64,000 bases of DNA from Chrysochromulina tobinii (lineage: Eukaryota; Haptophyta; Prymnesiales; Chrysochromulinaceae). The position numbers and the translations under genes were made by a program. A model generated the notes under the pieces. That model was not told the DNA's origin. It was given only the letters and a program-made list of their open reading frames with translations, and did not search any database. Positions 59,561-64,000 of the stretch are shown here, one piece after another. Where the stretch lies: assembly GCA_001275005.1 (NCBI GenBank), contig JWZX01003313.1, forward strand, positions 1-64,000. The letters are read 5' to 3'. The first letter of the stretch is position 1, and the number at the start of each line of letters is the position of its first letter.

Positions 59561-60448
59561 TTATGACGCGGGCGGGCCGCTCGCCGGCAAAATCTTCCGG
59601 AGCGTCCAAAAGCACGTCTCACCGGCCGGCATCGCGTCGAGGACCTCAAGGCCGGCCACCTGAAACAGGTACCGATGGTGAGCGTCGGGCCGCGTGATGT
59701 TATAGCGCCTCTTCGGCCCGGAGGGCGTGCTCATGCGAAAGAGGCGTGGATCGGGGCCTGCATGGAATGGTCGGTTCTCCTTGACGAGCATCACGCCATG
59801 CGGGGCGCGCAGCACTTGCGCGAGCGTGCACAGGCTTTTGATTGCGTCCGCGTCGGTCAGGTACTGCAGACACCACTGCACCCAGACCAGGTCGACCGTG
59901 CCACCCGCACTGTCGTCGGTGAGGCCAAGGTCACCAATCGTGAGCTCCTCCAGCCTCGCCTGCACGAAGCGACATCGTTCGGCGGCGGCACCAACGTATG
60001 TCTGCGAGAGTGCAGACCAGCACGGATCTGCCTCTACAAGGACGACGTCGCGACACCGTGGAAGGAGAACGTGCTTGGTCACACGGCCGGCCCCAGCCCC
60101 TGCGTCGACCGCCAAACCGAGGCTCGGCAGGCTAAGCCTTGCATGCATGTCATCAAGGTACTTGACGGACTCAAGCACGTCCGCGGCGCTTCCCTCGTCG
60201 CCAATCATGGCGCTCTCCGTCGAGCATCCACCGTAGCCGCCGTCCGCCCACCAAATCTCATTTGCCAGCTTGTACTGGGCTCGCTCGGCTGTCTGGACAG
60301 AGTGGAGCTCTGCGAGATTGCTGTAAAAGCGTCCTGAATCATCCATGCCACATATGGTGTCTGAACTTCGAAGCGCCGCACGTAGACGCAAGGCCGCGGC
60401 TTTGCCGCTCAGGGTTCTCATCAAGAGGGAGGCCGGCTCGCATGTCAT
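59561..60448 (-). CDS. NTMT1: N-terminal Xaa-Pro-Lys N-methyltransferase (NTMT1-like)
   Basis: The core fits the NTMT1/METTL11 family: ANEIWWADGGYGGC, then GDEGSAADVLESVKYLDDM, the SAM-loop AVDAGAGAGRVTKHVLLP, VVLVEADP, CRFVQARLEEL, DLVWVQWCLQYLTDADAI and VLRAPHGVMLVKEN. NTMT1 methylates the alpha-amino group of proteins starting X-Pro-Lys after Met removal, for example RCC1. Family enzymes are about 220-260 residues. From the ATG at 60346 (MDDSGRFY) the product is 261 residues; from 60448 (MTCEPAS) it is 295 with an N-terminal Leu/Arg/Ala-rich stretch that could be an organelle presequence. I give the longer form. It is head to head with the 60676 gene. Confidence 0.88.
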   Translation of the reverse strand: MTCEPASLLMRTLSGKAAALRLRAALRSSDTICGMDDSGRFYSNLAELHSVQTAERAQYKLANEIWWADGGYGGCSTESAMIGDEGSAADVLESVKYLDDMHARLSLPSLGLAVDAGAGAGRVTKHVLLPRCRDVVLVEADPCWSALSQTYVGAAAERCRFVQARLEELTIGDLGLTDDSAGGTVDLVWVQWCLQYLTDADAIKSLCTLAQVLRAPHGVMLVKENRPFHAGPDPRLFRMSTPSGPKRRYNITRPDAHHRYLFQVAGLEVLDAMPAGETCFWTLRKILPASGPPAS

Positions 60449-60675
60449 TTCGTCACGAACACTGTTCGCGAACCTCGTACAGTAAAGCTGTGTGAACAGC
60501 TTGGTCGTACTTGTACAGGTCCTACAAACCGCATTCTCATGCATTCTTTGGTAGTTCTGATTCAACTTGTTCTTATTGAGAATTTCGGACAATTTTGCGT
60601 CTTTCGCGAGTCGCCGCGAAAAGAGGGCCGAGGGCGTCACGGAGGGCTCGAGGGGGACTAATAACATTGGACATC
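60449..60675. promoter_or_regulatory. bidirectional promoter region NTMT1/methyltransferase-like
   Basis: 227 bp between divergent start codons; both promoters must lie here. No box recognised. Confidence 0.4.
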
Positions 60676-61854
60676 ATGGACCAAATTGCCCATGCACAAG
60701 TCATCGCCCTGCGCGCACTTGTCCAAGACGTTTTGCTACCGGCTCACAATGACTTCGATGCTGATGAGTCAGAGCGGCTTCAACGAGAGATGCACGACGA
60801 GGAGGTGCGAGACAACAAACCCCAAAAGGATGCGGTGGGCGGCGCACGAACTCCTACCGTCGCTCTCGGCATGGCGCGCAAGGCGGAGCAGCACCGCCGC
60901 GTGCTGCGTGCATTGCTGAGGGCCTTTGACATGGATTGCGGCCTGCTCGACTCGCTGCCGGCCGTCGGCGACAAGAACTGGCTCGAGATCGTGAGCGAGC
61001 GGCTGTGCACCGTGGTGCCGGCCGCAGCGTGGCGGCTCTACTGCGAGGTGGAGCCCACGGAGCTCGAGGGCGCAACGCTGCTTGCGCTCGTTGGAGCCCG
61101 CGGCGGCCAGCCTGCCGAGGCTCCGCAGCCACGCGTGTGGCAGCGCCACCGCGACAGGGGCATGCTGCCCATGACGGCATCCTTTCTCGCGCGGCTGGTC
61201 GTCCGGCCGCTCAACCACGTCGCGTCGTTTGCGATCCCAAACGACGCGGCGCTCGAGGCGATAGCGAGCGTCGCACCGCTCATCGAGTGCGGTGCGGGCA
61301 CAGGCTACTGGTCCGCGCTGCTACAAAGCCGCGGCGTCGACTGCCTCGCGTACGACTCGCAGCCGCCGACACCGTCCTTCAACAACGGATTCTTCGATGC
61401 GACATACACCGAGGTGAAGCAGGGCGATGGCGGCGAGCTGTTCGCGGCCAGGGCGGAGCTCGCGCAGCGCACGCTCCTACTCGTGTGGCCCAATAACCCC
61501 GACCCAGTCGATAACCCGCACCTGCTCCGGCCGGGCGAAAGCCAGCTACAGCCGCTTTGGGATGCGCGCTCGCTCGGTGCGTTCATCGCCGCGGGCGGCG
61601 CGACGGTGGTGTACGTGGGCGAGCGCGAGTCAGAGCTGCGCCTCACCGCAGGCTCGCCGCCCGAGAGTGGCTCCTCGTCGAGTCGCGCCTTCCAACAGCT
61701 CCTCGCGGCCCATTTCGAGCTCGTACGCACCGTCAAGACGCCCACATGGCCCTTCAATGCCGACGACTGTACCATCTGGGAGCGCCGCGGTGGGCGCGGG
61801 CGTCACGCGCCCGCCGCTGGGTTTGTCGTACCCGCGCCCGTCGATTGCACGTGA
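60676..61854 (+). CDS. Methyltransferase-fold protein of unknown target
   Basis: 392 residues from the ATG at 60676. The N-terminal 150 residues are helical and charged. The SAM-fold part has LIECGAGTGYWSALLQSRG (loop I, E/DxGxGxG), CLAYDSQPP (acidic strand-2 end), LLLVWPNNPDPVDNP and VVYVGERESELRL, which together look like a class I methyltransferase core often found in algae as a family with a 'GAGTGYW' motif. C-terminal part is Ser/Arg-rich. Target unknown. Its promoter is shared with NTMT1. Confidence 0.65.
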   Translation: MDQIAHAQVIALRALVQDVLLPAHNDFDADESERLQREMHDEEVRDNKPQKDAVGGARTPTVALGMARKAEQHRRVLRALLRAFDMDCGLLDSLPAVGDKNWLEIVSERLCTVVPAAAWRLYCEVEPTELEGATLLALVGARGGQPAEAPQPRVWQRHRDRGMLPMTASFLARLVVRPLNHVASFAIPNDAALEAIASVAPLIECGAGTGYWSALLQSRGVDCLAYDSQPPTPSFNNGFFDATYTEVKQGDGGELFAARAELAQRTLLLVWPNNPDPVDNPHLLRPGESQLQPLWDARSLGAFIAAGGATVVYVGERESELRLTAGSPPESGSSSSRAFQQLLAAHFELVRTVKTPTWPFNADDCTIWERRGGRGRHAPAAGFVVPAPVDCT

Positions 61855-62131
61855 CGACGTACACGACGCCGTCTCGGCCAGTCTCGTGCGTTTACAACCG
61901 TCTCGTCGCGACGCGCACAAGCCAAGGTCGCACGGCACCGCACCGCACCGGGGGCCCGGCCGCGACGGTCCCCAATTTTGACGGTCCCATTTTCTCGTCG
62001 CGAATCTGACTCGACATCTCTCGAAATTACGCAAACGGAACCGGGGGCGGGGTGAGACGCGACAGATAAGAGGCCCCAACACACCCATGCAACACAAATC
62101 CAACTTACTGTCTGCACGTGGTCCTTAGTCT
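61855..62131. other. convergent spacer
   Basis: About 280 bp; no gene seen. Confidence 0.4.
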
Positions 62132-62814
62132 CTAACAAAAGGCCATAACCGATGACGACTTTTGCGAGGCGTCGAGCTGGGAGACGAGGCCCTGCGCCAG
62201 CGACGCGGCGCGTTCGAGGATGATCTCAATCGGGCGATCGCCCAAGACAAGCGTGGCGCCCACGCGCTCGGCTGCGCGCCGCGCAGCACGAAAGTCGGCA
62301 CCCGGTGTCACGCACCTGCCGGCGCCACAGCAGTTGCACGAGCAAGGAAGACTCGCAATAGCAGCGTGTGCCCAGCTGCCGAGCTTGGCGATGCTCCTCT
62401 GTGCACTGTTTGCAGCAAGCCACCCTCTCCCGACAGCGAGAAGGTGTTTTGAGCGCGGATGCCGTCACCGTCGGCCTCATCAGAGTTCAGAAGCGCCGGA
62501 CGTGACTGACAGAGCTCAACGACGACCGCGTCCGGCCTCAGATGCTCAATTGCTACCTCGACTACTTGTGCAGACAGCTCTGATTGATGCGATGCACCAA
62601 GGAGTAAATGTTTTCGCCGGGGAGGCAGCCAGCGTCGAGCACACGCAGAGAGGCGGAAGCATTTTTCGAGCACTCGAGGCGGAAGATATTTGTGCTCGGT
62701 TTTTGTACCTAGCACCGTGGAACCCACCAAATCAAGACAGTGGTTCAGAGTTCCTGTCGTTCGGCACACAAATCCTCGTTCGAATCCCGAATGGCGGCCC
62801 CCTGGGAACCACAC
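62132..62814 (-). CDS. TraB-domain protein, compact or truncated, exon joins uncertain
   Basis: Two minus-strand pieces in different frames are typical of TraB/TRABD: first KHLLLGASHQSELSAQVV with HLRPDAVVVELCQSRPALL (about nt 62500-62600), then VTPGADFRAARRAAERVGAT with LVLGDRPIEIILERA (about nt 62190-62315). An acceptor (CCGGCAG, AG at 62316-62317) gives the second piece phase 1; a good matching donor between 62320 and 62500 was not fixed. TraB domains occur on outer mitochondrial and other membrane proteins, some contacting ER. The frame stops at 62132 only about 30 residues after LERA, much shorter than usual. It may be a truncated copy or lack an unseen 3' exon. Its 5' end overlaps the start of the Myb gene on the other strand. 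Confidence 0.6.
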
Positions 62815-63138
62815 GAAGACGAACGGCTGCGTCGAGCGATTGACCTATACCGTGACCAACGTGGACGACCAATGTGGGGCCCCATTAGCGCCGAGGTTCC
62901 GGGGCGATCGTACGCCATGTGCCGCAACCGTTGGGCACGAATCATGGCAGCGCCTGAACCAACGCTCATAGACGAATGTGGACGTCCTCCTAATAAGTGT
63001 ACTGCATGTGGCCAGATAAAAAAGGGGCACACCTGCACAGCCACAAGGGAGTTGGATCTGGCACGAGTCAAGGAGGAGGGGGAAGTATCCTGGCCCTTGG
63101 AAGAACTCATCGCCGTGTTCAACGAACAAATTGTATAG
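62791..63138 (+). CDS. Mini-Myb/SANT protein with C-terminal zinc knuckle
   Basis: 115 residues from ATG 62791. One Myb/SANT repeat at residues 3-52: PWEPHEDERLRRAIDLY, the tryptophan MWGPISAEVPGRS, and CRNRWARIM, which match the W-x(20)-W-x(19)-W layout and the recognition helix. It is followed by a zinc-type CTACGQIKKGHTC (about 71-83). A short acidic helix ends the protein. The small single-repeat layout suggests a DNA-binding regulator or a partner-binding SANT protein. The nearest gene is the divergent TraB gene, which it overlaps at its 5' end. Confidence 0.75.
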   Translation: MAAPWEPHEDERLRRAIDLYRDQRGRPMWGPISAEVPGRSYAMCRNRWARIMAAPEPTLIDECGRPPNKCTACGQIKKGHTCTATRELDLARVKEEGEVSWPLEELIAVFNEQIV

Positions 63139-63186
63139 GTGAGTACGGTAGAAGACATTGTAAAAATAGCTTTTGAATCTCAACCT

Positions 63187-63929
63187 TCAAAAGCTCGTGG
63201 CCTCATAGTGATTCCAAGCGGCCTGTAGGCGCTCGCGTAACCGTTGCTTCCCGGGTGCGTCGAGGAAGCACGCCTCGACGGCGTCGGCGGCGAGCAGGCG
63301 CAGTGCGGGCGCGCCGAGCCCCATGCCGGTGGCCACGAGCTCACACTCATCCGTGAGCGAGCTGCCGAAGACGGCGGGGTCGTCCGAGTTGACCGTCACC
63401 CGTGGCAGCGCGGCGGCGGACGCGGCGTCGCCACTTGCCTCGGCGACCATGCGTAAACGGTAGAGTTGAGCCAGAGGATGCTCTGACCACGTGGCGCCAG
63501 TCCAGCCGCGCGTGCTGCGCGACGAGGTCGGGCAGCACTCGAAGGTGAGAGGCGCCTTCAGTCCGAGCGAGTCGAACGCCGCCGCCACCTCCGCCGGCCT
63601 CGGAGGTGCACCGTCTGCCGCGGACGCGGACGCCATCTCGAGCGCAGCGGCCACTGCAGCGTACCTGATGAGAGATGCAATCCATGGCAATCAGTGGCAA
63701 TCAGCGGACCCGTGGCCGATGCGGGTAGCTCTCTGATGAGAGATGCAATCCGTGGCAATCCGTGGCGATCAGCGGACCCGTGGCCGATGCGGGTGGCTCG
63801 GCCGTACGCATCGCTGACGGCGGCGCTGACGTTGGCGGCGATGCCCGTCTCGCCCGCATGGTTCGTGATGCCGAGGCCCATCTCGCGGCACTTCCGAAGC
63901 GCCTGGCGGTGCTTGGCGCTGTTCTCGCT
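63187..63929 (-). CDS. Adenosine deaminase-like enzyme, 3' part (5' end beyond window)
   Basis: Exons visible are 63187-63664 and 63778-63929; more exons lie past base 64000. The exon at 63778 carries the catalytic motif ITNHAGE (His-Ala-Gly-Glu) and RIGHG, the next exon VTVNSDDPAVFG (the zinc/substrate Asp pair of the NSDDP motif) and LTFECCPTS. The intron removed (63665-63777, GTCCGC...CATCAG) rebuilds RIGHG|YAAV. Together these are the conserved core of the adenosine/AMP deaminase family, which turns adenosine into inosine; with the nucleoside transporter at 55.4 kb it would serve purine salvage. It may be ADA, ADAL or a secreted type; not decidable here. Zinc ligands further N-terminal are outside the window. 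The exon start at 63929 (CTTCTCAG acceptor) is inferred. Confidence 0.85.
63665..63790 (-). repeat. 68-bp tandem duplication covering the exon end and intron of the deaminase gene
   Basis: On the plus strand AGCGGACCCGTGGCCGATGCGGGT occurs at 63703 and again at 63771. Each copy holds the exon end, a GTCCGC donor and a CATCAG acceptor. The two copies form the current intron. Confidence 0.9.
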
Positions 63930-64000
63930 CTGAGAAGCGCCGGTTTCACACCAGACTCCATTCACAGTAGTAGAAGCCGCAGGCACAAAATGGTCCTCGC

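Overview
This is nuclear DNA of a GC-rich unicellular eukaryote, most likely a photosynthetic alga. A haptophyte fits best; a pelagophyte or another alga with a red-type plastid is not excluded. The reasons are: spliced genes whose introns mostly begin GTGCGC or close variants and end in CAG; typically eukaryotic genes (G-protein beta subunit, EMC7, Ran-binding Mog1, fidgetin-like AAA ATPase, Na+/Ca2+ exchanger with Calx-beta domains, PDI with a C-terminal KHDEL, chromodomain/PHD proteins); a DUF1499 protein and a TPR protein with plastid-type presequences; and a Cys-rich domain that I associate with haptophytes and stramenopiles. There are no bacterial operons, and I found no convincing tRNA, rRNA, CRISPR array or transposon. 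Layout, left to right. 1-3.4 kb: a 3' gene end, a PDI-like ER protein (-) and an FkbM/METTL24-type methyltransferase (+). 3.7-9.1 kb: a Cys-rich protein, a FIGNL1-like AAA ATPase with three repeat-filled introns, and a double fasciclin protein. 9.9-16.7 kb: housekeeping genes (G-beta, EMC7, MOG1, a TPR protein, an SLC35A nucleotide-sugar transporter, a small possibly myristoylated protein). 18.0-27.4 kb: one very large chromatin-reader gene, reconstructed here as three exons and about 2,993 residues. 28.0-30.9 kb: an IQ-repeat/PDZ gene. 31.4-35.1 kb: a type II PAN/Apple-like protein, a single-pass membrane protein and a lumenal DUF1499 protein. 35.6-42.5 kb: a four-exon GT31-type glycosyltransferase, a repeat protein and a voltage-sensor/nucleotide-cyclase fusion. 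42.7-50.6 kb: ankyrin, MFS transporter, EF-hand and ubiquitin-like genes. 50.8-58.2 kb: a Na+/Ca2+ exchanger, a partial duplicate of its N terminus, and a concentrative nucleoside transporter carrying SAM and Tudor-like domains. 58.6-64 kb: three methyltransferase-like genes including NTMT1, a TraB gene, a mini-Myb gene and the 3' part of an adenosine deaminase gene. Functional themes are Ca2+ and second-messenger signalling (NCX, IQ protein, EF-hand, voltage-sensing cyclase, G-beta), purine salvage (CNT, adenosine deaminase), the secretory pathway (PDI, EMC7, SLC35A, GT31, PAN) and chromatin regulation. The genes are not an operon and lie on both strands, often head to head over 150-230 bp. 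The most unusual features are the giant chromatin mosaic, domain insertions into transporters, loss of catalytic aspartates in the voltage-sensor cyclase, and introns built of tandem duplications that copy their own splice boundaries. All splice sites are predicted from reading-frame continuity, motifs and family conservation; no transcript evidence was available.
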